A stretch of DNA of 64,000 bases. It comes from Nematopogon swammerdamellus. Lineage: Eukaryota > Arthropoda > Insecta > Lepidoptera > Adelidae. The position numbers and the translations under genes were made by a program. Shown here piece after piece: positions 31,585 to 39,886 of the stretch. The stretch lies in the NCBI GenBank assembly GCA_946902875.1, contig OX336336.1:5054545-5118544 (forward strand). The letters run 5' to 3'. The notes beneath the pieces are model-generated. The model saw nothing but the letters and a program-made list of their open reading frames with translations. It searched no databases and was not told where the DNA came from. Each line of letters begins with the position of its first letter. Position 1 is the first letter of the stretch.

Positions 31585-32046
31585 AAGTCCACGCTTCTGA
31601 CGGCAAATATACCGTGCATCCTAGAACCTTGCGGTTATTTCCGGCTGGCTGGCAAGAGGCCCGATGCTATCACCTTAGTGCCATGGACTAAGGGTAGTTC
31701 TTTGATGTGGGACGCCACTTGTGTTCTCACATTGGCTCCAAGTCACGTTAGGACATCTTCAAGAGAGGCTGGCGCGGCCGAGGCTGGGGCGGAGAGCCTC
31801 AAACGCAACAAATATAGAAATATAATTCAATATTTCGAATTTGTTGCGTTTGCGGTTGAAACCCTCGGTCCGTGGAGCAGTGAAGCCAAAAGAGGCTTGG
31901 GCCTCTGCTGGTTGACGCAACCGGTGTCCCGCCATCAAGGGTACTTCATTCAAAGGGTAAGCCTTGCCATCCAGCGGGGTAATGCCGCAAGTGCTCTAAG
32001 AACATTTGAAAATGCCCGTTTTGATAGTTATTTTAATGTTTGTTAG
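31585..32046 (+). pseudogene. Retroelement-associated protein C-terminal fragment
   Basis: An open frame of about 153 codons reads [48 protein letters not shown], ...FEFVAFAVETLGPWSSEA... and ...QRVSLAIQRGNAASALRTF before a stop. I recognise this as a domain common in invertebrate predicted proteins, often next to reverse transcriptase. The P-D...W-D-x-T spacing recalls PD-(D/E)XK nucleases, but that is inference. No start codon or upstream domain remains, so it is a fragment, though this copy has no internal stop. It is flanked by arrays on both sides. Confidence 0.55.
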
Positions 32047-32595
32047 GTAGGTTTTAATTCTTTAGTTATTAATATTACTTTTTTATTTTTATGAAATAAA
32101 TAGATTGAGTAAACGTTATTATATTCTATAGAAGAAAGGAAGTCTTTAAGGGCGAGGGCCGAAGGCGGAAGAGGGTTTTTGGTTTTCCTGAACGCAGCTC
32201 GGCCTTCGGCCTCGCCCTTAGTTACTTACATTCTTCTTTGGAATACGATTTCACGCGAGCGAAGCCGCGGGCAACAGCTAGTTACTAATATGGCTAATGA
32301 TTACTCGATCCTTCTCCATCTCCAGCTTTATTTTCCCGTCTTTGTTTGGCTCCTTCTGATTCTGAGTACCATTCGTTGGTACTTTTCCTCGTACTTTTCA
32401 GATGTTAGGGCTTTCTTCAATAAAGCGGGCGGGTGCGTGTGCGTGAATCGCGCTGTACTGGCGCGGCGGAAGAAATCGATTACTGCGGTGCGAATATAAA
32501 AAAAATGAGGACGTAATTACGGGTCCGAACAAAAGTCCGGACATGGTTGCCAAATCTGGACAGTCCGCATTAAATCCGGACGTATGGCAAGCCTA

Positions 32596-32603
32596 GGTAT
32601 AAC
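32596..32603. repeat. 8-bp target duplication (right)
   Basis: GGTATAAC matches 29,566-29,573 and closes the hAT-like composite element. Confidence 0.75.
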
Positions 32604-32915
32604 CCACTCCCGAGCTCCACCTTACACTGCGACGTATTTATCGATTTCGTCTGCACACCTCCACTTGCTCGACTTGAGAGCAATAAAACGCTCGTTAAGC
32701 ATCGCCCCAGGGACCAAAATAGGCAATAAAGTGTAAGTTAGAATGAAGTAGCGGCGACAATAAAACCTACTGAACAGCTATTGAAAATACTTAGGTACCT
32801 AGCTAATGGGTTTTCCGCTCACGAAACAACAACTCTATTGAGTCAATTACTTTTCCAATGACAATTAGACGGGTTTGAGTTTTATACTGGTCTGTATCTA
32901 GGTGCTGACTATAAA
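32604..32915. other. Intergenic, no feature
   Basis: I see nothing recognisable here. The sequence left of 29,566 (CCACAAGGTCCACCGCACG) and this stretch would have been contiguous before insertion of the hAT-like element. Confidence 0.4.
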
Positions 32916-32917
32916 AA

Positions 32918-33110
32918 AAACCGGCCAAGTGCGTGTTGAACTCACGCACCGAGGGTTCCGTATCGCCATGTCATGGCTAGCGCCACTCACGCCATCTATG
33001 GCGTGTTATGAAATGCTTCACATTAGTTAAATGTCATGATTAGTTAAAATGCTTCATAATCTATTCGGTAGATGGCGCGCGCGCATACACTTTTTGGTTT
33101 CTTCTATGGG
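32918..33110 (+). mobile_element. ACCGGCCAAGTGCG-family repeat
   Basis: AAAAAACCGGCCAAGTGCGT, GCACCGAGGGTTCCGTATCG and CGCCATCTATGGCGTG match the copy at 50,926-51,110 closely. GTAGATGGCGCGCGCGCATA near the right end is also shared. It is a 5' part only. Confidence 0.6.
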
Positions 33111-33220
33111 ATTGTGATTGCGGTTGGTACTATTAATGTCAAATTTTGTTGTTGCTCGTACCTTGTTCACTCTGCTGCTCAGAAGTTGAATTTTAGGTCA
33201 GAACTCAGAAGGGGGTGTAT

Positions 33221-33280
33221 GGACCGTGGAGGAAGCGTGTGGACTGTGGAGGAAGCGTGTGGACTGTGGGGGAAGCGTGT
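33221..33280 (+). repeat. 20-bp tandem repeat, three units
   Basis: GGACYGTGGAGGAAGCGTGT occurs three times without gaps (33,221, 33,241, 33,261), each with at most one change. Confidence 0.8.
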
Positions 33281-33385
33281 GGTACATTTTGCATGAGCAA
33301 AATTTATGGACTGAACATCGTACGAGCGGCAATAAAGATTGACATCAACCATGTCTGCGAACCGACTAGATATTACTGCATCTAA

Positions 33386-33521
33386 GGCCCACTTGCACCA
33401 ACACGAGTTTAGAGTTAAGTAGCGAGTTATGGATTTAAACGCGGTTCCCACAGTCAACGGGTGCTAGCTTAACGAGATAAACTGGTTTATATAGTTAAAT
33501 TCGTGTTGGTGCAAGTGGGCC
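33386..33521. mobile_element. PIF/Harbinger-like MITE (136 bp)
   Basis: GGCCCACTTGCACCAACACG at the left is inverted at the right (CGTGTTGGTGCAAGTGGGCC). The element is flanked by a direct TAA on both sides (33,383-33,385 and 33,522-33,524). Short length, GGCCC ends and a 3-bp T-A-rich duplication fit PIF/Harbinger-type MITEs. A truncated reverse copy abuts the LTR retrotransposon at 44,897. Confidence 0.7.
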
Positions 33522-33789
33522 TAAGACTGTTAGGTTAGGTTTACTTATCGCTCTCACCGTGTGCCGTATCTCATAATTTAACACTAAGGCCGTCACGACC
33601 GTTAAAAATGTCCGTGCTCTAAAAGTAACCTTAAATCATTCCTTATTTAGTTTTATTAACATTAATGTGACGCTGAGTTTTAGACTAACGTCCGCCTAGT
33701 AATTTATCTCTGCTATAAGCAATATTTAAGTTTTTATTGTATTATCTGACATGAAAGAGCAAAATAAAAGATAAATTAATAACACTAAA

Positions 33790-34295
33790 AATTTAAAAAA
33801 ATCCCTCCCCTTAAAAAATCTAAAATAATTACTGTTTACTTATTTAAAAAGGAGTCGGGGGACAGCTAAGTAAATACCCGCAGAGCTCTTATAATTTAGA
33901 GTTTTTTTATTTTATTTACTTAGCGATCTCCCTACTCCTTTAAGTAAGTAACAGGAAATTATTTTCGACTTTAAGGGTCAGGCGTTTTTTAAATTTGTAA
34001 TTAAAGTTTTATTATTTCAAGCTTTAGCAAGCTTTTTAGCAAAAAAAAAAAACGAATCCAAATCGGTCCATCCGTGAGACGTAATTTTTTATATTACTTC
34101 ATAATTACTTTATTACTTGATTACTAACATAGCTAAAACCATCCCGGTTAAACCTGCTTTCTAAATAAAAAAACCGCACCCAAATCGGTCCATTCGTTTG
34201 GGAGCTACGATGCCATAGACGGACACACAGACAGACGGACAGACAGACAGGCGTCATACTAATAACACCCATCATTTTGCGTCGGGGGTTAAAAA
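33790..34295. mobile_element. Foldback MITE, AACCCCCGAC family, copy 2
   Basis: The central foldback (GGGGGACAGCTAAGTAAAT against ATTTACTTAGCGATCTCCC) and the trailing AATCGGTCCAT, CGTTTGGGAGCTACGATGCC and GTCGGGGGTTAAAAA words identify the family. The left terminus is decayed. Confidence 0.6.
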
Positions 34296-34309
34296 GCAAA
34301 AGGTGTCTC

Positions 34310-34560
34310 CTCACACCTTGGTAAGGACGAGAGAGATGCCGTGCTAAAGAACGACAGGTCAGCCACCACTCACCTGGGCACGATCTTTCCACCGAGGTGG
34401 CTCTTCGTGCCTTACTTGCGGCTTGATAGTTATCTTGTCCGAATACTTTGCTAAACGTGGTGGTAGGTGTTCTGCTGTAATTGACAAGACTACTTGCAGC
34501 ACATCACCGACTACTCTGCTTACCCCGATTGTCGAGATACAGCGTGTGGTATGTATTAAA
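34310..34560 (-). repeat. Interspersed repeat (TTATCTTGTCCGAATACTT)
   Basis: The complement matches 37,790-38,050 and 51,960-52,285: GTATTCGGACAAGATAACTA, a CAAGC/GAAGGC turn and an inverted TCGGTGATGTGCTGCAAG. It is non-coding, and I do not know the class. Confidence 0.5.
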
Positions 34561-34847
34561 AAATATGTATGTGTGTATGTAAATTATACCAATTTCATCA
34601 ATCATTCAAATTCTGTTCATTAGACACGCCTTTATATATTGAAAGGTCCCCCAAAATATGCATCTAATTTATAATTCTCCGTTTCACGGAGATAAATCAG
34701 ATCAGTACATAAGCCCTCAGTCAAGTTACTTAGATAGTTCGGGTGTTTGCAATCAAACTTTGACAAAACCGTTCACTGTTAATTGTTTGGGGGTGTTGCG
34801 GCGAGGACGATGCACGGCGAACATGTGCGCACATAGGACATAATATA

Positions 34848-34855
34848 TATATTCG
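34848..34855. repeat. 8-bp target duplication (left)
   Basis: TATATTCG, repeated exactly at 35,657-35,664. Confidence 0.8.
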
Positions 34856-35656
34856 TAGGATTACCATAATTATGAAGAGCCAAACCGGGACGTTGAATAG
34901 AAAGAGGCAAATTTTGGATGAATAAAAATTACGAAGAACAAAGCTAAAGATGCATTAATATTAATAATGTTATGTTAACTAAAGAAAAAAGAGTCATACA
35001 GTACGCTTACATCCAGTATTCTTAAGTGGCTAAAAAAGAACAACAAAAATTCGCCCAGAATTATTATTCGCCCACGCTTGCTTTGTATTTTTCACTGGAA
35101 TGCGCCATTCTTTGGTCAACTCAGCCCACAGCCCACTCAGCCCGCGGGCGTAAATGACCCCTATGAAATATTTATAAACTCAGAGCATGACATGTTATTA
35201 AAGTTCATTTTACACATGAGCAAGGCTTTCACAACACTTTCTCCCGTCCTACCTCGATCATCAGAGCACATTTTTTTCATCTGTGAAAACATTCTTTCTA
35301 CTGACGTTGAAGTACCGCGTAGACACATAGCAAACTTCACGATTTTTTAAAGGTTTGGGACCTCAATTTGCTTCATGTGAAAATGGGTGAAGAGACCCAT
35401 TTATCTGAGTAAACAGCTTCATTATAATTTTTTTAACATCCTTTTGCCAATGACACCTCCTCAAACAGCTCATCAATCACTATTTGGTTTTTCGATGGAG
35501 GTTTTTGCATTTTATTTATATTTTCTGCTGCTTTTTCGATTTCCCTCCAATTGAGCTTTAGTTTGACCGGGACGCTGATGCAAACCGGCCGGGACGCCGG
35601 GACAGTGGTCTTAAACCGGGACCGTCCCGGTCAAACCGGGACGTATGGTAAGCCTA
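34856..35656 (-). mobile_element. Internally deleted hAT element
   Basis: TAGGATTACCATAA at the left and TATGGTAAGCCTA at the right are imperfect terminal inverted repeats. The element is bounded by an exact 8-bp duplication TATATTCG. Subterminal CCGGGACG words repeat at both ends. The interior holds the C-terminal part of a hAT transposase on the minus strand and lacks the N-terminal and catalytic parts, so 801 bp remain of a longer autonomous element. Confidence 0.85.
35161..35565 (-). pseudogene. hAT transposase C-terminus
   Basis: The last 61 codons (35,346 down to the stop at 35,161) read KIVKFAMCLRGTSTSVERMF, SQMKKMCSDDRGRTGESVVK, ALLMCKMNFNNMSCSEFINI. This is the hAT dimerisation region: a hydrophobic helix, S-x-E-R-x-F-S, then L-x-x-K-x-N, M-S-C-S-E-F. 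Further upstream another frame gives REIEKAAENINKMQKPPS and IVIDELFEEVSLAKG; indels separate the blocks. The DDE catalytic part is absent. Its position between TIRs with an 8-bp duplication confirms the superfamily. Confidence 0.8.
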
Positions 35657-35664
35657 TATATTCG
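35657..35664. repeat. 8-bp target duplication (right)
   Basis: TATATTCG, an exact copy of 34,848-34,855. Confidence 0.8.
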
Positions 35665-35841
35665 TATAGTCTGTGTGTATGATGCGGGTTCGCCGAGGGG
35701 TCCCGCCAGACGCACTCGCGTGCGGTGACCGGTGGTTGGTTGTACCTCAGAGACCTCGTCTCATCCGAATCATGACGTAGGTCGGTTCTCGGTTCTCTTA
35801 GCCTGTTTTATAGGTACTACCATGGACGGTGCTCTGACGAA

Positions 35842-36026
35842 TTGGCTTCCTTCATCGCTCCTGCGCCCATCCGTCTCCGCCACAACCGCCGGACTCGCTC
35901 GGAACATCCATTTGCTGTTGACACACATCTTCTAAGAACTCATCGTTTTTCGAAATCTTTCCTGTGTCGTACGGCGAAAATATGGAACGGTCTTCCGGTG
36001 AGGGTGTTCCCACCACCTATTTAGGT
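35842..36026 (+). pseudogene. Non-LTR retrotransposon ORF2 C-terminus
   Basis: The frame reads RTRSEHPFAVDTHLLRTHRF then SKSFLCRTAKIWNGLPVRVF and PPPI before a TAG. The run HP-(F)-x-V, R-T, S-F-x-x-R-T-A-x-x-W-N-x-L-P is the usual C-terminal signature of many LINE ORF2 proteins. AATAAA follows at about 36,054. Only the last ~60 codons are present, so it is a 5'-truncated copy of uncertain clade. Confidence 0.6.
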
Positions 36027-36059
36027 TATAGGTGGTAGTGATTTTCAAAAGTCAATAAA

Positions 36060-37785
36060 TTAGACGACGACCTTTTTGTCCGCCTCATAGCCGACATGGC
36101 GCCTCTCTGACCCTGGTTTCGCGAGGAATGGTGTTATTGGCTGTGTCGGATCTTCCGTTGAAGTATTGGGCACAGATACAGGCCGGCGCCGCGCCGGCTG
36201 TCTATAAGAAAAAGGACCAAAGTTCAGTTGATTGTTTTTTTAATTCCTGTCAATATATTATTCAGATGAACAATATATAATCGTCTATAGATATCTATAT
36301 ATGTAGTTGAGTAGAAGATGCCTGTACATAATATGCATAAACTGCCTATATTATTTGTTAACTGAAGAGAATAGAAAAAAAAATCTAAAAAAAATATCTG
36401 CGGGCGAAATAAGAAACGAATCGGGTCGAGAGGAGTTTATGTACCTTTATCCTACTTTCCTATGTAATTTACAAAATCACCGCGTATTTCCACTTGATTT
36501 TTCTCGACGGTTTTTACTTACTTTCCGAAAAAAATACACGCTTTATTTTCAGAAGTAGACGCTTCGGTCGCGCCGTTCGACGGAGGCTGCGGTGGGCGGT
36601 GCCGGCGAGCCTATAGAGTATGCAAATTAAATATAGTAGGTTCTCTAAGGTTCTGCCGCCACCGGCCCTGCCCTTTGGAGGGACCTTCTGATAGAGTGGA
36701 CTTATTATGAAGGTGAAGTGCCCTCGACTTTGTAGGCTCTTGTGGTTGGTCAAGTGATATTTTGTACAGTCAAGGGTATAATCCGTTTTCTTGTAGGGTT
36801 AGTCAGCGAAATGCCCTTTGCGTCATTATTTACGAATAAGGATAAATTGTTTGCTTCGGGGGTTAAATATTATTGTAGTTGTCGGTATATGCAACTGTTT
36901 CGTCTAAAGTTGTTTATAGACAATTTATTTTATTTATACTTCTCGGTATTTATTAACACCTCGGTACATTTATCAAACTCTTAATAGAAATTATTTTTTA
37001 GTGTAAAACCAAATATTTAAAACGTTAATTTTAGCATCAATAGTATCACTTGTGTGTTCACTATGTATTACTAATTACAGCTTCTTTTTGTGGTTTCACA
37101 AGAAGAGGTGTTTTTGGCTCTGCCGACTGCACCATTTGTCCCTAGGTACAGCCACCCATGTTAGTTTAAATTTAAAAAAATTATCTAAAGAATGCCAAAA
37201 TTATAATATCTCCAACACGAAATCAGTATATGAGATATCTCCAAAACTGTCTACATCCATGCCTCGCCTCTGAATCATTAAGGTTGAGTAATTTTTATTG
37301 CTATTTTTAATGGTTATATTTACTTAGTTGATGGAAATTTTGTGAAGGGCGGAGTTATCGAATAAAATCTGTGAATAATGAAACTATTTCAAAGGAATCT
37401 TCAATTTTAAAATAGAAAATAGTATAGAAAATAGAATAGAAAAATTCGTAATTCCTTTTGAAACGCTCACGAATTTTTCTCACTAAGAGAATTCCTCAAG
37501 CAACATTAAATGAAGTCGCGTTATTGAGAACTTATTTAATATTTCAGTACATTAGTCGCTTCAGAACATTTAGTGAACTACATCAAAGCTGGTATTAAAC
37601 TGTCGAATTTGTGAAGGATACTTTTCTGCTTATGCCGAATTAAACTCAAGTAAATAGGGATTTAGTAAACCACTCGCCAACTCGCAAAATTAGGGTAAAG
37701 TAAAGGAAGCTCACTCGAGAGGATTTGAGGGCGCCCAGTACGATATTCGTCGGTTTAGGAGCAGCCACGGAATAAAAAAAATATG
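36060..37785. other. 1.7 kb with no recognisable feature
   Basis: This is one of the few long stretches without repeats that I recognise. The ORFs here are short, start with non-ATG codons or lie in AT-rich sequence, and none has recognisable protein features. It may be unique intergenic or intronic DNA. Confidence 0.45.
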
Positions 37786-37789
37786 CATA

Positions 37790-38050
37790 CATACCACACG
37801 CTATGTCCCGACATTCGGGGTAAGCAGAGCAATCGTTGTTGCGCTGCAAGGGCTCTGGTAAATTACATCATAACACCGGCCATCACGCTTCGCAAATATT
37901 CGGACAAGATAACTATCAAACGGCAAGTGAAGCACGAAGATGCACCTGCTGCATGACCCGGTGGAAGGACCGCGCCAAGGTCGGAGGTGGCCAATTTGTC
38001 GCCCTTTATGTAGCACGGCATTTTGTCCTTATCCCTTAGTCGCCTTATCT
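37790..38050 (+). repeat. Interspersed repeat (ATTCGGACAAGATAACTATC)
   Basis: CACACGCTATGTCCCGACAT, TAAATTACATCATAACACCG, ATTCGGACAAGATAACTATC and GTCCTTATCCCTTAGTCGCC appear in the same order at 51,960-52,285. Reverse copy at 34,310-34,560. Confidence 0.55.
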
Positions 38051-38132
38051 TTTGTCTTTCTACAATAAAATACAAAAGCCTGTCGCGCCATCTATTTATT
38101 GTACGAGTATGTTTATTGTAAGTTTATTGTAT

Positions 38133-38182
38133 GGGGGGGGGGGGGGGACACACGACGACTCCCCCCCCCCCCCCCCCCCCCC
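38133..38182. repeat. Poly-G/poly-C hairpin
   Basis: G15 (38,133-38,147) is followed after 13 bases by C22 (38,161-38,182). The two tracts can pair into a hairpin, and the G-tract can form a quadruplex. Lengths may be unreliable in the assembly. Confidence 0.8.
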
Positions 38183-38327
38183 TAGAAGTATGTATCATAA
38201 TTGTCAGAAGAGCGCCATCTACCGAATTACCTAAGTATGAAGGATCACCGATAGATGGCGTGATACGTGCGAGTGCGACTCTAAAGTAAAATAACGAGTA
38301 ATAAAAACCGACCATTTACATGTAGGT

Positions 38328-38415
38328 GGTACTGTACTGTATCTACTTGTCGACATGGTACTGTACTGTATCTACTTGTCGACATGGTACTGTACTGTAT
38401 CTACTTGTTGACATG
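38328..38415 (+). repeat. 29-bp tandem repeat, three units
   Basis: GGTACTGTACTGTATCTACT followed by TGTCGACAT occurs three times at 29-bp spacing; the last unit has one change (TTGTTGACAT). Confidence 0.85.
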
Positions 38416-38639
38416 TCTTTTAATTCGTTCCAAGCTATTTACAATCTACACGTACGATATAAGGGCAAACTGCTATCCGTGTTGGTGCAGTAAATCAGTG
38501 TTGTGTATGTTCTCGGGGGGATAATTGGCCGATAGCAGGCTGCACTATCGCGTGACTGTCGCGGCGCGGTGGCCGCGCTGGGTGGGTGTGAATGTATGAG
38601 GAATATTATGCGTACATGGGTTAGGTCAACAATTATATT
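38416..38639. other. Left flank of LTR element, no gene
   Basis: A GC-rich part (GTCGCGGCGCGGTGGCCGCG) and otherwise unremarkable sequence. ORFs here continue into the LTR and are not genes. Confidence 0.4.
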
Positions 38640-38901
38640 TGTGCCGGACACGACACATCGGTCCGATGCGACGCGGTTACCGCACCCCGCGCCCCTCTGG
38701 CGCGGCGTGCGTCCGCGCTCGCCTGGGCCCGCCGCCCTGGCAGTCGATCACACCACGGAGTCAAGTATAGTCGCTTTGAGTCAATAATAATTCTCAGTCG
38801 TTTTATTACACGTTTATACACAGCTATCATAGTGTTTCATTTGGACCTTAAACACTAACACCCTACATAGGACACTCGCATATAGTAGCTAAAGTGCCAC
38901 A
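38640..38901 (+). repeat. 5' long terminal repeat (262 bp)
   Basis: Begins TGTGCCGGACACGAC and ends AAAGTGCCACA. The first 100 bases are GC-rich; the second half is AT-rich. It differs from the 3' LTR only at 38,725 (G here, C at 44,718). It would supply the pol II promoter for gag-pol. Confidence 0.9.
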
Positions 38902-38903
38902 AC

Positions 38904-38923
38904 TGGTGACCTACCGACGTGAT
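38904..38923 (+). other. Primer-binding site, tRNA-Trp-like
   Basis: TGGTGACC, TA and CCGACGTGAT follow the 5' LTR after a 2-base gap. Without the TA this equals the complement of the tRNA-Trp 3' end as used by CsRn1-type elements (recalled: TGGTGACCCCGACGTGAT). The 2-base insertion is odd. Confidence 0.6.
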
Positions 38924-39010
38924 TCGCGCGCGAGTTAATTGTGGACATCTAGTGTTTTAGTGACATTCAGTGTTTTAAGTGACATTTAGTTTGAGTAGAG
39001 ACTGGGAATC

Positions 39011-39886
39011 ATGAGTAACGACGGACAGCATGCACACTTAGTGGCGCAAGATGCAACACCGTGTGGGGCGACAGGTGAATTGGCGGCTTTGTCGGTGTCA
39101 AGCCGCATTCCAGAGTTTTGGCGGCAACAACCTAAACTGTGGTTCATACAGTTTGAGGCCATCACGGCTTCGCAGAGGCTGAGCGACGACCAACGGTGGC
39201 AAACGGTCATCGCAAAATTGCAGCTCCCCGACCTGCAACAGGTGAGCGATCTGCTCACCTCACCTCCGCCAGAGCGCAGGTACGATGCGCTGAAAGCACG
39301 TCTAATCTCCGCAAATGCAGACTCGGAACTCCGGCAGTTTCAAAAACTGCTCGGAGAAATGCAGTTGGGTGACCAACGACCGTCGCAGCTCCTCCGACGT
39401 ATGCGGGACCTGGCACGAGATAAGGTGAGCGACGACGCCCTTAAATTCTTGTGGGCCGGTCACCTCCCGACGGCTGTACGCGCTGTCCTGGCAGTAAGCG
39501 ACAAGGAGAGTTTAGAAGACCTAGCCGTCATTGCAGACAGCGTCCTTGAAAACACACGCTGCACTCAGGTGAACGAACTTGCACCTGCACCTGTCGCATC
39601 ACAGTCATGTGAAATGCAGGCGTCAGTCGCCGCTCTCGCCACACAAATGGCACGCATGTGTGCCGAAATCGCCTCGATACGCGATGAGCAGGCTCAACAG
39701 CGACGCCCGCACCGTCCCCGCTCGCGGACACCGGCACACAGGTACAGATCCAGCTCGCGTACAGGTGCATCGGAACAGAAGGCCGGCTGGCTATGCTGGT
39801 ACCACCATACATTCCGCGAGAAGGCCAACAAATGTGAGCAGCCATGCGCGTGGAAGGACCAGACGAAAATGCAATCGGAAAACTAG
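39011..39886 (+). CDS. gag: Gag polyprotein (291 aa)
   Basis: Structural protein that would package element RNA into cytoplasmic particles. The ATG at 39,011 has A at -3 and is the first in the leader after the primer site. Residues 1-200 resemble the capsid region of CsRn1-like Gags (SSRIPEFWRQQPKLWFIQFE near the start). Near the C-terminus, C262-x2-H265-x9-C275-x3-C279 forms the Cys-His-Cys-Cys motif typical of that clade in place of the usual CCHC knuckle, preceded by an Arg/Ser-rich basic stretch (about residues 230-255). The stop at 39,884 lies inside the pol frame, which is -1 relative to gag. Antisense and overlapping ORFs here are shadows. Confidence 0.85.
   Translation: MSNDGQHAHLVAQDATPCGATGELAALSVSSRIPEFWRQQPKLWFIQFEAITASQRLSDDQRWQTVIAKLQLPDLQQVSDLLTSPPPERRYDALKARLISANADSELRQFQKLLGEMQLGDQRPSQLLRRMRDLARDKVSDDALKFLWAGHLPTAVRAVLAVSDKESLEDLAVIADSVLENTRCTQVNELAPAPVASQSCEMQASVAALATQMARMCAEIASIRDEQAQQRRPHRPRSRTPAHRYRSSSRTGASEQKAGWLCWYHHTFREKANKCEQPCAWKDQTKMQSEN
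39838..39886 (+). promoter_or_regulatory. gag/pol overlap, presumed recoding region
   Basis: The pol frame (-1 relative to gag) is open from 39,838, and gag ends at 39,884-39,886, so any ribosomal frameshift must occur in these 48 bases. The tract holds ACGAAAATG and CGGAAAACTAG but no textbook X-XXY-YYZ heptamer in register. Independent initiation at ATG 39,844 (GCCATGC context) is an alternative. Confidence 0.5.

Larger units (their letters stand above)
30681..32281 (+). mobile_element. Element with converging 68-bp arrays around a coding fragment
   Basis: The left terminus CTGTTGCCCGCGGCTTCGCT...GAAATTCGTATTTC is inverted at the right terminus (GAATACGATTTCACGCGAGC...GGGCAACAG), about 42 bp each. 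A long 68-bp array runs rightward (30,740-31,530), a coding fragment follows (31,585-32,046), then one and a half array units in reverse orientation (about 32,140-32,225). A second copy of the layout, reversed, starts at 62,750. The array unit is that of 25.8-27.8 kb. Confidence 0.65.
29574..32595. mobile_element. hAT-like composite element
   Basis: TAGGCTTGCCATA at the left and its exact inverse TATGGCAAGCCTA at the right form a 13-bp terminal repeat, flanked by an 8-bp duplication GGTATAAC. The TIR is nearly that of the hAT element at 34,856-35,656, which retains transposase sequence. The 3,022-bp interior holds no transposase. It contains a diverged SINE, two copies of another repeat and the array-bearing element at 30,681-32,281, so it has been enlarged by nested insertions. 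Confidence 0.7.

Noticed and set aside
31759..31953. 64-codon minus-strand ORF (and its counterpart at 63,281-63,475 plus)
   Set aside because: Antisense to the retroelement-associated fragment, whose sense strand carries the recognisable conserved words.
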